Made by a program: the position numbers and the translations under genes
Notes under the pieces: generated by a model
The model's database searches: none
Told to the model about the DNA's origin: nothing
Seen by the model: only the letters and a program-made list of their open reading frames with translations
In this document: positions 48,277-57,644 of the stretch, in pieces
Layout of the letters: each line of letters begins with the position of its first letter
Position numbering within the stretch: the first letter of the stretch is position 1
NCBI RefSeq assembly: GCF_029094525.1
Contig: NZ_CP119107.1
Location: forward strand, 2,914,001 to 2,978,000
Reading direction: 5' to 3'
From: Pullulanibacillus sp. KACC 23026
GTDB taxonomy: Bacteria > Bacillota > Bacilli > Bacillales > Sporolactobacillaceae
Length of the DNA stretch: 64,000 nucleotides

Positions 48277-49107
48277 TTATTGTTTAACAGCCCCAGCTAT
48301 TCCTTCAACAAAATAACGTTGCATAAATATGAAAACGAGCATGATCGGAATAAGGGAGATTGTTGCTCCAGCGGTCATCCCCGTATAATCCGTCATATAC
48401 TCACCAACAAACGAATACATCCCTACAGCTAATGTTCTTAAGTCCGGCCGATTTAAAGTAAATATCAATGGTTCAAGAAAAGCGTTCCATGACCATATAA
48501 ATTGCATAATTGCAGTTGTTGCAATGACCGGTCCAGATAAAGGAAGCATAACACGCCAAAATGTTCTAAAAAAGCCACAACCATCAATAGCAGCCGCATC
48601 TTCTAGTTCATCAGGTAATGATGAAAAAAAGGATGTGAATAATAGGATATATAGAACATGTGCTCCAGCAGATTCAGCAACTATAACACCTAATAAATTA
48701 TTCATTAAGCCAATGTGGCGAATAATTTCAAATAAAGGAATAATTGTATAACCTTTTGGTATAAACATGGTTGCTGCAATTAATACCATTGCTACTCTTC
48801 TTCCAGGAAAACGTACTCTGCCCAAAGCATACCCTGTTAAGGCACACACCACTGTTACAATAATCACAGTAGAAACGGTTACAATAACTGAGTTCAAAAA
48901 ATATTGAGCAAAATGGGCTGTTTGCCATGCCCTTGTATAATTCTCCCAATGCCATACTTTAGGAATTAAATTTAACCCTGAACCAAAAAAGGATCTATTT
49001 GTCTTGAATGAGGCAGAGATCATCCATAAGAACGGATAAATCCATATAACGCCTAAAACGATTAGGAATATGTGTAATAGAACCTTTCGTTTTTTACTTT
49101 CAATCAT
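48277..49107 (-). CDS. ABC sugar transporter permease, MalG type (sulfatase operon)
   Basis: 276 aa, six membrane segments. The coupling loop is LEDAAAIDGCGFFRTFWRVMLP. The N-terminus KRKVLLHIFLIVLGVIWIYP is typical. It is the last gene of the sulfatase-binding protein-permease-permease operon and ends just before the dispersed element at 47905-48197. The ATPase is missing, so a shared one from elsewhere is expected. Confidence 0.93.
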   Translation of the reverse strand: MIESKKRKVLLHIFLIVLGVIWIYPFLWMISASFKTNRSFFGSGLNLIPKVWHWENYTRAWQTAHFAQYFLNSVIVTVSTVIIVTVVCALTGYALGRVRFPGRRVAMVLIAATMFIPKGYTIIPLFEIIRHIGLMNNLLGVIVAESAGAHVLYILLFTSFFSSLPDELEDAAAIDGCGFFRTFWRVMLPLSGPVIATTAIMQFIWSWNAFLEPLIFTLNRPDLRTLAVGMYSFVGEYMTDYTGMTAGATISLIPIMLVFIFMQRYFVEGIAGAVKQ

Positions 49108-49108
49108 A

Positions 49109-50074
49109 TTATAAAGTTCCTTTCTTTATTTCAGTTTTGTTGGCTCTTCGAATGAACCATCCGATACTAATACTCAATAAAAATACGAAAATGCCAAAGA
49201 GAATTCCTGCTGCTGATGCGTATCCCATCTGAGGTATCCCATTCATCGCAAACGCATACTGATAAATATATAGATCAATAGTTTCGGTAGCATGATAAGG
49301 TCCGCCATTAGTTAAGGTCTTGACCAAGTCAAAAACATGCAAACCATTTACAACAGTTAAAAGTAATATAACAGCAGAAATAGGTTTTAAAATGGGTAAG
49401 GTAATGCGCCAAAGCGTACTAAAAAAATTCGCACCATCAATTTTTGCAGCTTCATAAATATCTGTAGAGATTGATTGCAATCCAGCTAACCAATAGATCA
49501 TTACGATACCGAAAAATTTCCAAGATCCAACAAGAATCATTACACCCATTGCTAAGTTGGGATTATCCAACCAATCTATTGGTTGCTTAACAATGTGTAA
49601 GGCTTCTAATACATTGTTAATTAATGCATCTTTATTACCAAAAATATTTGCCATGACAATCCCTATAATGGCGGTTGATGTAACAACAGGAAGAAAATAT
49701 ATCGTTCTATAAATGATTTTTCCCTTAATTTTAGATTCATTAAATAGTATTGCCATTAAAAGAGCTAACGGCATTACAATTAAGGTTTGCCCAGCCATAT
49801 AAATAATGGAATGAACAAAATCGTGCCAAAATTGAACATCATGGAAGAGACGAGTATAATTATCTAACTTTATAAATTGATTTAAGGGTCCAATTCCATT
49901 CCAATTATAAAATGAATAGGTATAGCTTAGAACAATTGGCAATATGGTTAATCCAACAAATAGAATAAACTGTGGTGTTATGAATAAATATGCCCACAGA
50001 CTTTTACGTTGCTGGGCTTTTGTAGTTGACCTAGTTTGTTTGGATTTAGAAGAATTAACAAGTTGTGACGACAT
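49109..50074 (-). CDS. ABC sugar transporter permease, MalF type (sulfatase operon)
   Basis: 321 aa with a basic, lysine-rich N-terminal tail (SKSKQTRSTTKAQQRKS) and six membrane segments. The coupling loop reads IYEAAKIDGANFFSTLWRITLP and NGGPYHATETIDLYIYQYAF follows. Its stop is 1 base from the next start, so translation is coupled. Partner of the preceding permease. Confidence 0.93.
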   Translation of the reverse strand: MSSQLVNSSKSKQTRSTTKAQQRKSLWAYLFITPQFILFVGLTILPIVLSYTYSFYNWNGIGPLNQFIKLDNYTRLFHDVQFWHDFVHSIIYMAGQTLIVMPLALLMAILFNESKIKGKIIYRTIYFLPVVTSTAIIGIVMANIFGNKDALINNVLEALHIVKQPIDWLDNPNLAMGVMILVGSWKFFGIVMIYWLAGLQSISTDIYEAAKIDGANFFSTLWRITLPILKPISAVILLLTVVNGLHVFDLVKTLTNGGPYHATETIDLYIYQYAFAMNGIPQMGYASAAGILFGIFVFLLSISIGWFIRRANKTEIKKGTL

Positions 50075-50144
50075 GGCTTCCCTTCCCTTCTATAGAAATA
50101 ATAGAGGGAGTACGAAATAAACTCCCTCATATTAATTATGATGG

Positions 50145-51602
50145 CTAGTGATTATATGGCTGAAAAGGTGTCCAATCCGGGAACTGAAAGTCTGATTGCG
50201 AAACTTTCCCATTCGATTGTTTGATTGCATCCGATAAAGCTTTATTATATTTGTCGGTCCTTTGCTTTAATGCAGATTGGATATCCGATATCTGTCCTGA
50301 TAAATACCCTTGTAAAACAGTTCCAAGGCTATCAGTTGGCTCATTACTTTGAGCGTTTGCTATGACATCCACTGTTGCTAAATTTTTATTATAGGGATTT
50401 GGAGCCAATATCTTAATTTTATTTTGCAGATCGGCAACATCTTTAAATTGAGGGTAAGGTAAAGTGATACCTTGCATGGCACTTTTTACAGGAGGTTCTT
50501 CCACTCCATTTTTCGCTAAATTCTTATAAAAATGCTCAAACATATAGTCAAGAAATAGTTTAACTTCTTTATAATGTTTTGTATTTTCAGATACAAGTAA
50601 CCCTGCTGGGGACTCTCCTTGGAAGCCTTCGTAATAGGGATTTCCATCTTTTGTAGGCATAGCTGCTACGCCCCAATCCTTAAAGCCGTCACTATTAAAA
50701 ACACCTGCAGCCATCGTTCCATCAAATGTAAAAGCAGCTACTCCATTTTCAAACAATCCTTTCGATTGCATATCGTCACTTTGCATGCTATTCGGATGCA
50801 AAACATTCTTGTCTTTCATTTCCTTAAAGAAATTCATAGTATCAACAATACCTGACGTATCAAAATCGTATTTTCCAGTCTTATAATCAATACCCGTTAC
50901 ACCTCCAGAATTCCAAAAGACATCTGGAGAAATAGATGCAGCCATGGCCATAATTTCACCGTTTGTTTCAAAATTTGTGGAAGCATTACCACCAACTATT
51001 AGCCCGTATGTTTTCCCATTGGATTTTTGATAGATTTGTTCACCATCTTTAATAAATTGGCCCCAAGTTTTGGGAATCTGTGTAATGCCATATTTTTTTA
51101 AAATATCTTTGTTGTAAAACATCATATTAGTGTAGTGGTACCCGATCATAAGTGGAAATTGATACACCTTATTTTTTAATGTCGTATAGCCCTCCGCCCA
51201 AGTTCCTTGAACAAATTGATCCTTTTTTTTGTTTGTAATGACATCATCTATGTTACGGATGACCCCAAGCTGAGTGAGTTGGGATAATGAAAGTGAGGGA
51301 GTATAGCCAAAGATGTCTGGAAGTTGATTTCCTTGAATCGCCGCTTGTAATTGAGCCGTGTATTGAGCTGAGGGGACGTTAGTCAATTTAACGTGAATAT
51401 TGGGGTTATCTTTTTCGAAATCAGCTATTGTTGTCTTGAACGTCTCATTCAATTCTGGCCAACGATTCCAAACGGCTATAGTCGTAACTCCTTTTGATGA
51501 ACCGCTGCTGGAAGCATCAGAAGAGCTCGAGGAAGAACACCCCGACAAAACCATTGATAAGAAAAAAACAATCCCGATAATCGGAACAAGAAATTTTTTC
51601 AT
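50145..51602 (-). CDS. ABC transporter substrate-binding lipoprotein (sulfatase operon)
   Basis: 485 aa. The lipoprotein signal ends in VLSGC (Cys22), followed by a serine-rich linker. The solute-binding family 1 fold shows as TIADFEKDNPNIHVKLTNVP, YTNMMFYNKDILKKYGI and GVAAFTFDGTMAAGVF. It delivers the ligand to the two permeases. As a sulfatase is encoded 20 bases upstream in the same operon, a sulfated or desulfated oligosaccharide is the likely cargo. The length is above the usual 420, as in binding proteins for longer glycans. Confidence 0.93.
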   Translation of the reverse strand: MKKFLVPIIGIVFFLSMVLSGCSSSSSSDASSSGSSKGVTTIAVWNRWPELNETFKTTIADFEKDNPNIHVKLTNVPSAQYTAQLQAAIQGNQLPDIFGYTPSLSLSQLTQLGVIRNIDDVITNKKKDQFVQGTWAEGYTTLKNKVYQFPLMIGYHYTNMMFYNKDILKKYGITQIPKTWGQFIKDGEQIYQKSNGKTYGLIVGGNASTNFETNGEIMAMAASISPDVFWNSGGVTGIDYKTGKYDFDTSGIVDTMNFFKEMKDKNVLHPNSMQSDDMQSKGLFENGVAAFTFDGTMAAGVFNSDGFKDWGVAAMPTKDGNPYYEGFQGESPAGLLVSENTKHYKEVKLFLDYMFEHFYKNLAKNGVEEPPVKSAMQGITLPYPQFKDVADLQNKIKILAPNPYNKNLATVDVIANAQSNEPTDSLGTVLQGYLSGQISDIQSALKQRTDKYNKALSDAIKQSNGKVSQSDFQFPDWTPFQPYNH

Positions 51603-51621
51603 AATGATCCCCCTCTATTAA

Positions 51622-53130
51622 TTATTTTTTACCATTTTCTCCTGGAATACCTCTCAAATTTGGATCATGAGGAACAACATCACAGGTTTCTTGATAAAAC
51701 GTCAACATTCTTTCTTTTAATTCTGAAAGAATATCTTTCATTTCGGGTTCATCTATGCAATTATTTAATTCGGATGGATCATTTTGTAGATCGTATAATT
51801 CATCTTTTTCATATAAACGTCTCACATATTTGTACCGTTTATTACGACACATTACTGCTTTGGTATGTTCAGGCCCATCGTTAATTTGAAAGCTTAACCT
51901 TGGCCAGTACAATCCACCTTCTTTACTGGAATTCGATTCCTTTTCTTTGCAATGCTCTTCGTTGGCAAGTCTTCCACCTTCACAAAAGACACTATTGCGA
52001 TGCTCCTTCACCTTTCCAGATATTAATGGAACTAATGAACGACCAAAGTGTGTATGATGAAGCTTTATATTTGTTAGTTCTTCAATGGTTGCCGATATAT
52101 CTATTAGTTCTACAAGAGCATCATTTATACCGGGTTTAAGATCAATACCCACTGGCGGCTTAATAATTAATGGGACATTAGTCAGACAATCCTCAAACGT
52201 ATTCTGCGTTTTTTCAACTAATCCATAATCTCCTGTAAAATCCCCATGGTCTGAAAAGAAAAAGATAGCCGTTTCCTCGTATATGCCCGTTTCTTTCAAA
52301 GCTTTTACGATTAATCCAAACTGATGATCAACTCTTGCACACATTCCATAATAGGTAGCACGTAATTCCTTCCAACGATCCTCGGTCCAAGTTTGCATTC
52401 CCTGCCGTTCATAAATGCCCTTTAATAAACTTGGCTTCCCTTCCCAATTTTCAGGAGCTTGAATTCTCTCTGGAATTTTTGAACGATCAATAAGGCTAAA
52501 CCATGGTTCTTCAACCGCATAAGGAGGATGAGGATAACTTAAAGGGAGATACAGACAAAGCGGTTGATCTTCGGGTCGATTTTTAATCTGCTCAACAGCC
52601 CCAAGAACGTTTGCCCAATCAGGGTCGTAATATTTCTCATTTGATGCATTATCTAACTTTCCGACATAAAAGGAGTAGAAGGTATCACTTTCTGGATCAC
52701 CTCTCCACGCCTCTCCATTCCCCCAAAGAGGATTAGGTTTTTGTTTCGGCTCATATTTCACATCACAATAGTCTTCGTAGCCATATTCAGCGGGCACCAA
52801 ATCGTTCTTCCCTCCCCACCAGACAAAATACCCCGATTCCTTCAATGTTTTTAATAAAACTGGTTCATCCTTTCTAAGCATATGAAACATCGTTCGATGA
52901 CCACGTACATGTGGATACCATCCCGTCATAAATGAACACCGGCTTGGCGTACAAACAGGATTTTGACAAAAAGTATTTTGAAATGAAACAGCCTCTTCTT
53001 GAATGATTTGATCAAGATTTGGCGTTACGGCTGCCTGATTTCCCAAGTGTCCCATTACATCTCCACGCCATTGGTCAGGATTAAAAATGACAATATGTGG
53101 TTTTTTCAATGAAAGTCTTCCTTTCTCCAT
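51622..53130 (-). CDS. sulfatase (type I, cysteine type), first gene of the ABC operon
   Basis: 502 aa from the ATG at 53130, preceded by AAGGGGAAG; the longer frame would place the operator at 53161 inside the gene. The formylglycine motif is CTPSR at residues 60-64. Metal-site residues are visible as Asp19-Gln20 (NPDQW) and FFSDHGDF. There is no signal peptide, so it acts in the cytosol on imported sulfated sugar. The cysteine-type motif must be converted to formylglycine by an FGE or anSME enzyme. None is in the window. First of four genes controlled by the AACCGGTT boxes. Confidence 0.93.
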   Translation of the reverse strand: MEKGRLSLKKPHIVIFNPDQWRGDVMGHLGNQAAVTPNLDQIIQEEAVSFQNTFCQNPVCTPSRCSFMTGWYPHVRGHRTMFHMLRKDEPVLLKTLKESGYFVWWGGKNDLVPAEYGYEDYCDVKYEPKQKPNPLWGNGEAWRGDPESDTFYSFYVGKLDNASNEKYYDPDWANVLGAVEQIKNRPEDQPLCLYLPLSYPHPPYAVEEPWFSLIDRSKIPERIQAPENWEGKPSLLKGIYERQGMQTWTEDRWKELRATYYGMCARVDHQFGLIVKALKETGIYEETAIFFFSDHGDFTGDYGLVEKTQNTFEDCLTNVPLIIKPPVGIDLKPGINDALVELIDISATIEELTNIKLHHTHFGRSLVPLISGKVKEHRNSVFCEGGRLANEEHCKEKESNSSKEGGLYWPRLSFQINDGPEHTKAVMCRNKRYKYVRRLYEKDELYDLQNDPSELNNCIDEPEMKDILSELKERMLTFYQETCDVVPHDPNLRGIPGENGKK

Positions 53131-53160
53131 AACAAATTTCTTCCCCTTACTTCCATAATT

Positions 53161-53225
53161 AACCGGTTGATGTGTCAACAATAGCCTTTGGAAACGCATT
53201 CACGGTATAATATACGTAACCGGTT
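53161..53225 (-). promoter_or_regulatory. two LacI-type operators and a cre-like site before the sulfatase operon
   Basis: AACCGGTT occurs at 53161-53168 (in ATTAACCGGTTGAT) and at 53218-53225 (in CGTAACCGGTTGCG), 57 bases apart. TGGAAACGCATTCA at 53189-53202 fits the CcpA cre consensus. The boxes are likely targets of the divergent LacI-type gene at 53432. Confidence 0.7.
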
Positions 53226-53431
53226 GCGTTATATGTATTACAATTTGCAAATTAAAATTTTATTAATACAAAATCAACAGTTATACGATAAGTTTGAATT
53301 GTAAGGAGAATATTCCTGCAGAAAACTGTATACACATGAGATTACAAATCGGAAATTTGAAACTATTACCAAAAAATATAATTTCTCACATATGTTAAAA
53401 AATCAAAATTTATATTTATAGGAGATAGGTT

Positions 53432-54442
53432 ATGACGACTATTTATGATATTGCTAAAATTGCGGGTGTTTCACCAGCTAGTGTTTCGAGAGCATTAAAT
53501 GGATTAAATGGGGTCAGCAAGGAAACAAGAGATCGTATTTTACAGATTAGTAAAGCTCTTGATTATTACCCTGATACGATTGCCCGTGGATTGTCTTTAA
53601 AGCGATCGTGGTTAATCGGCGTTTCTTCAGTATCTGAATTTAACAGCCCCTTTTTTTATAATTTACTCACTCACTTCAGTAATGAAGTTTCAAAGGAAAC
53701 GTATGATTTATTATTTTTCCAAAGTAAAGATAGGAAAAATAGAATTCAAGAAATTATTACTAAAGCTGAAAGACGTAAAATTGACGGACTATTACTTACA
53801 AATATAGGAAAGGGAGAGCCTATTCATCTACTAAATGAATGTTCCATCCCAATTGTCGTGATAAATGCTGATATTACCGGTAAAAACATTTGTTGTATCT
53901 CGACAGACCACTATGGTGGAGCATTCCAGGCCATGAAATATCTTATAAAATTAGGACATAAAAAGATTGGTTATATAGGAGAAGATCTCGAACGAATTGG
54001 GACAAAATCGGGGATAGATAGATTCAGAGGCTACCTTGAATCATTAAAAATCTTTGATTTACCTCACAGGAAGGAATGGGTTCAAGCAGGTGATTATGAT
54101 CTTCAGACAGGTTATTTATCTGCGAAAGAAATAATAAAATCCTCTGATTGGCCCTCAGCTATTTTTTGTGCTTTTGACACGATTGCGATTGGTGCTATGC
54201 GAGCCTTTCAAGAAGAAGGTTTGATAATCGGTAAAGATATCTCAATAATTGGGTTTGATGATATAAATATTGCAAGTGAAATATCGCCGCCGCTCACAAC
54301 CATTAGGCAGGACTTTGCTAGATTAGGAAGTATTGCGGGCCAACAATTAATTAAATTAATTGTTGGAGATGAACTAACTGGAAATTTAATAGTTCCTTCA
54401 CAATTGATTGAACGAGAAAGTACATGTACTTATTTAAATTAA
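53432..54442 (+). CDS. LacI-family repressor of the sulfatase/ABC operon
   Basis: 336 aa. The helix-turn-helix is IYDIAKIAGVSPASVSRALN with hinge YYPDTIARGLSLKR, then a sugar-sensing domain (SIIGFDDINIASEISPPLTT). It is divergent from the sulfatase/ABC operon and shares the intergenic AACCGGTT boxes. The start follows AGGAGATAGG. The inducer is unknown but presumably a sulfated sugar or its product. Confidence 0.92.
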   Translation: MTTIYDIAKIAGVSPASVSRALNGLNGVSKETRDRILQISKALDYYPDTIARGLSLKRSWLIGVSSVSEFNSPFFYNLLTHFSNEVSKETYDLLFFQSKDRKNRIQEIITKAERRKIDGLLLTNIGKGEPIHLLNECSIPIVVINADITGKNICCISTDHYGGAFQAMKYLIKLGHKKIGYIGEDLERIGTKSGIDRFRGYLESLKIFDLPHRKEWVQAGDYDLQTGYLSAKEIIKSSDWPSAIFCAFDTIAIGAMRAFQEEGLIIGKDISIIGFDDINIASEISPPLTTIRQDFARLGSIAGQQLIKLIVGDELTGNLIVPSQLIERESTCTYLN

Positions 54443-54517
54443 TTAAAAATTAATTTGTTCCATAACAAGAATTGAACTTCCTAAATGTTTAAACTAAAAT
54501 CCTATTTCTAAAAATGC

Positions 54518-54560
54518 TAAAAGTTATAATCCGTCGAAATGACTTGATTATAACTTTTAA
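54518..54560. terminator. bidirectional terminator between the LacI gene and the MFS carrier
   Basis: TAAAAGTTATAATC and its near-complement TGATTATAACTTTTA form a stem with A and T flanks between convergent genes. Confidence 0.7.
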
Positions 54561-54638
54561 ATCTAAACAGTTTATTTGATCTTTCCCTATTTCTTATTGA
54601 TTTATGGATCGCAAAACTAGTAGCAACTCAACTGAATC

Positions 54639-55967
54639 CTAAACTCCTTTTTTCATTTTTACATCAGAATAGATATTCCGTTCCGATATATCTTCTAATG
54701 CTTTTCCTTTTGATTCAACATTAATAACAAAAATAGTTATAAGGAGAATAACAATTCCAGCTCCAATGCCAGATAAGTACAGTAATTTTACAGAGTGAGA
54801 TAATATGAGGGCGATGATATACGAGGACACAAATCCACTTAATCGGTTGGCAGAACTATTAACTCCCATGGCAAAGCCTCTAACAGCTGTCGGAAATAAT
54901 TCGGAAGCCCATGTCCATGTAACACTCGCTCCTAGTGATCCGAGAAATTCCATACAAATCCATAAAATAAAAAATGCATCTGCTGGTAGCTTAAAGGCAA
55001 GAAGAATAACGAGGATTAAGGTCATCAGTCCGAATGAAAAAATTCCAACTGGTCGTCTGCCTGTCTTGTCTATTAAAAGTCCCCCGACAAGGAATCCGGC
55101 AATATTAAACAGCCATACAAATGCCGATCCTAAAAGTGAAATATGAAGATCACCTGTCAATCCAATCGTTTTAAGTACCTGTGGGGTAAATAGATTAATT
55201 GGAGCAATTAGAAAGAAAGCAAGAAAGGTTGAGAGGAAAACACCTACTAATAAACGCATTAGTTGTCGGCTAAATAAGGAGGTCCACTTAAAGTCTGAGG
55301 TCGTCGAATTCAGAAAAGTAAGCTCTTCAATAGTTACACCCATATCGGAATTTATGATAATATCATTTGCTTCTGAAACTTTACCTTTTGCAGCCAGCCA
55401 TCTTGGCGATTCAGGGATTGACTTTCTAATCCATAAGACAATTATGGCAGGAATCAAGCCTATTAAAAAAGCTGCACGCCATGCACCGCCATTTCCTAAT
55501 CCAAGAAATGCATCCAGTACAAGAAAAGATAAAACTGCGCCAATGCCCCACATAATAAATTGGAGGGATAACAAAAATCCTCGACGTTCTTTAGGTGAGA
55601 ATTCAGCAACAAGTGTCCAGCTGACAGCTAAGTCGACCCCAATGGCTAAACCTGTAAGAAATCTTCCGATGAATAACATAGTAGTGTTAACGGCCAGTCC
55701 TGCAATCAATGTTCCTCCAACAAAGAGGAACAGATCAAGGACAAACATCATCTTACGGCCCGAAATATCCACAAGTCTACTTAAAAAAATGGAACCAAAA
55801 AAACCTCCTAGAAATGCCGTACCAATAATTAACCCGGTTATCGCTGATGATGTAATAGAAAATGATTTTGAAATTAAAGAAATAGCCCCTGCGACAACTA
55901 TTAAGTCATATCCGTCAAGAAGACCTCCCATTCCTGCTAAAAGAGCTACCTTTGAAGATAATTTCAT
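54639..55967 (-). CDS. MFS sugar-porter-type transporter
   Basis: 442 aa, 12 membrane segments. Family features are LLAGMGGLLDGYDLIVVAGA at the start, SRLVDISGRKMM after segment 2, GRFLTGLAIGVDLAVSWTLV and the second-half GLLIDKTGRRPVG. It resembles metabolite and sugar symporters of the YdjK/NiaP-like group. It stands upstream of the second sulfatase on the same strand, so it may import the second sulfatase's substrate, but the 194-base gap leaves this open. A cre-like site precedes it. Confidence 0.88.
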   Translation of the reverse strand: MKLSSKVALLAGMGGLLDGYDLIVVAGAISLISKSFSITSSAITGLIIGTAFLGGFFGSIFLSRLVDISGRKMMFVLDLFLFVGGTLIAGLAVNTTMLFIGRFLTGLAIGVDLAVSWTLVAEFSPKERRGFLLSLQFIMWGIGAVLSFLVLDAFLGLGNGGAWRAAFLIGLIPAIIVLWIRKSIPESPRWLAAKGKVSEANDIIINSDMGVTIEELTFLNSTTSDFKWTSLFSRQLMRLLVGVFLSTFLAFFLIAPINLFTPQVLKTIGLTGDLHISLLGSAFVWLFNIAGFLVGGLLIDKTGRRPVGIFSFGLMTLILVILLAFKLPADAFFILWICMEFLGSLGASVTWTWASELFPTAVRGFAMGVNSSANRLSGFVSSYIIALILSHSVKLLYLSGIGAGIVILLITIFVINVESKGKALEDISERNIYSDVKMKKGV

Positions 55968-56002
55968 CTTGGTTCCTCCTCATATAATTTAAATGCAGAT
56001 AA

Positions 56003-56016
56003 TCAAAGCGTTTACA
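56003..56016. promoter_or_regulatory. cre-like site before the MFS gene
   Basis: TCAAAGCGTTTACA (reverse complement TGTAAACGCTTTGA) resembles the CcpA cre, with the last positions off consensus. It lies 35-50 bases upstream of the MFS start codon. Confidence 0.5.
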
Positions 56017-56160
56017 TTAATAATGGACTTCAATGATAAAGTACTGTACAATGACTTGCAATTTTTGAAAACCTAGAATCATTCACATATACTTCACCGC
56101 CGTAAAGAATCTAAACATCCTAAGCATTAAAATTAAGCTGTAACTTATTGAATATAAGAC

Positions 56161-57585
56161 TTATAGCTTTCTTCCTTTTGTTAATTGTTCCTTCAACCAA
56201 TGGTTATCAACTAGAGTGTCTCCCTCTTCCAACAAAATGCTATAGAGACGAGACCTTAAGTCTTGGACAACCGACTGGTTCGCTTCAACATGTATCACAT
56301 TGTTTAATTCATGAGGATCCCTAATTAGATTATAAAGTTCATCCACATCCGTTGTGTTCCAAATATATTTCCATTCTGCAGTTCGAATCATCCTCTGAGT
56401 ATAGAGTCCAAATTGCTGTCCATTATAGGTTGCAACGACCTCGTTTCTCCAATTTAAGGGAGACTTTCCTTCTATAATGGGTACTAGAGAACTTCCCTGA
56501 TGAATGTCTGGTGGTTTAATCCTACACATTTCCAGAATAGTGGGCGAAATATCTAACAAATTATAGACAAAATGATCACAGTTCAAATGATTTTTGAGCT
56601 TATTTGGCCATTTTATAATTAATGGAACCCTAACCACATCTTCGTACAGGACAAAATGCTTATCCATCATTCGATGTCCTCCACACATGTCTCCATGGTC
56701 AGTTGTGAAGATGATAATTGTATTTTCTTGAATCTCCATCATCTGGACAGCCTCTAGAACCTGACCAATCGCATCATCAACTTGACTAATCATTGCATAA
56801 TATCTTGCTACTAGAGGTGCCCAATCCTCCCAAGTAAAATCCTCAATTCCCCAGTTTACCAACTGCTGACGCTGGATATAAGGCTTATTTTCAAAAGAAT
56901 CTTTAAAATTTCCCCATTCTGGAATAGTTTCTGGTTGATAGAGATCCGCAAACTTTTGATTGGGCTTACAAGGAAGATGCGGGTCCGAAAACTCTAATCT
57001 AATGTGCCAAGGATTAGTCGACTCAGAATAATTTCTGATCATATCAATGACTTTATTGGTTAACCAGTGGGTTCGTGTATCCTCCAAAGGAATGGGGTCA
57101 ATTTCACCAAACCAAGTGGAAAGATCATCTTTTTCATAAAGTTTGATTCCGTCTGTATATTTATACTGTGGATATTTCTCAGTTCGATAGCGTTCATACT
57201 CGGCTTCACTAACATACTCATCATAACCGAAATCGGTAGGATCATATGTGGGATGAACATGCCATTTACCAAGGTACGCGGTTTTATAACCTTCCTTCTT
57301 AAGTTCTCTCGGCCAAGAATAATCCTTTATGTCAATGGTTGAAACTTTTGGTCCCAAATCATAATTCCACAAAGCCCCCAGCATTTCCGGACGTCTCCCA
57401 TTTAAAAAAGATTGACGAGCGGGACAGCAGAGAGGAATATGAGTGTAGGCATTGGAAAACCACGCCCCTTCACTTGCTAGGCGATCGATATTTGGGGTAA
57501 GTACTGGATATTTTTCACTAAACCCTATACAATCATAACGTTGTTGATCCACCATAATATACAAAATATTCGGTTTTTTATCCAT
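56161..57585 (-). CDS. sulfatase (type I, cysteine type), second copy
   Basis: 474 aa, no signal peptide. The formylglycine motif is CCPAR at residues 53-57 (PLCCPARQSFLNGRRPEMLG), with Cys53 as the residue to be modified. Metal-site residues Asp13-Gln14 (MVDQQRYD) and FTTDHGDMCGG are intact. It differs strongly from the first sulfatase, so a different sulfate position or sugar is likely. A GntR/LacI-type gene precedes it by 59 bases on the same strand. It resembles the choline sulfatase/heparan N-sulfatase-like group in layout, but I cannot assign a substrate. Confidence 0.93.
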   Translation of the reverse strand: MDKKPNILYIMVDQQRYDCIGFSEKYPVLTPNIDRLASEGAWFSNAYTHIPLCCPARQSFLNGRRPEMLGALWNYDLGPKVSTIDIKDYSWPRELKKEGYKTAYLGKWHVHPTYDPTDFGYDEYVSEAEYERYRTEKYPQYKYTDGIKLYEKDDLSTWFGEIDPIPLEDTRTHWLTNKVIDMIRNYSESTNPWHIRLEFSDPHLPCKPNQKFADLYQPETIPEWGNFKDSFENKPYIQRQQLVNWGIEDFTWEDWAPLVARYYAMISQVDDAIGQVLEAVQMMEIQENTIIIFTTDHGDMCGGHRMMDKHFVLYEDVVRVPLIIKWPNKLKNHLNCDHFVYNLLDISPTILEMCRIKPPDIHQGSSLVPIIEGKSPLNWRNEVVATYNGQQFGLYTQRMIRTAEWKYIWNTTDVDELYNLIRDPHELNNVIHVEANQSVVQDLRSRLYSILLEEGDTLVDNHWLKEQLTKGRKL

Positions 57586-57644
57586 AGACTACCTCCGTTT
57601 ATTTTTGCTGACATAAAACTGAGGTATACACCTTTGGAACATAC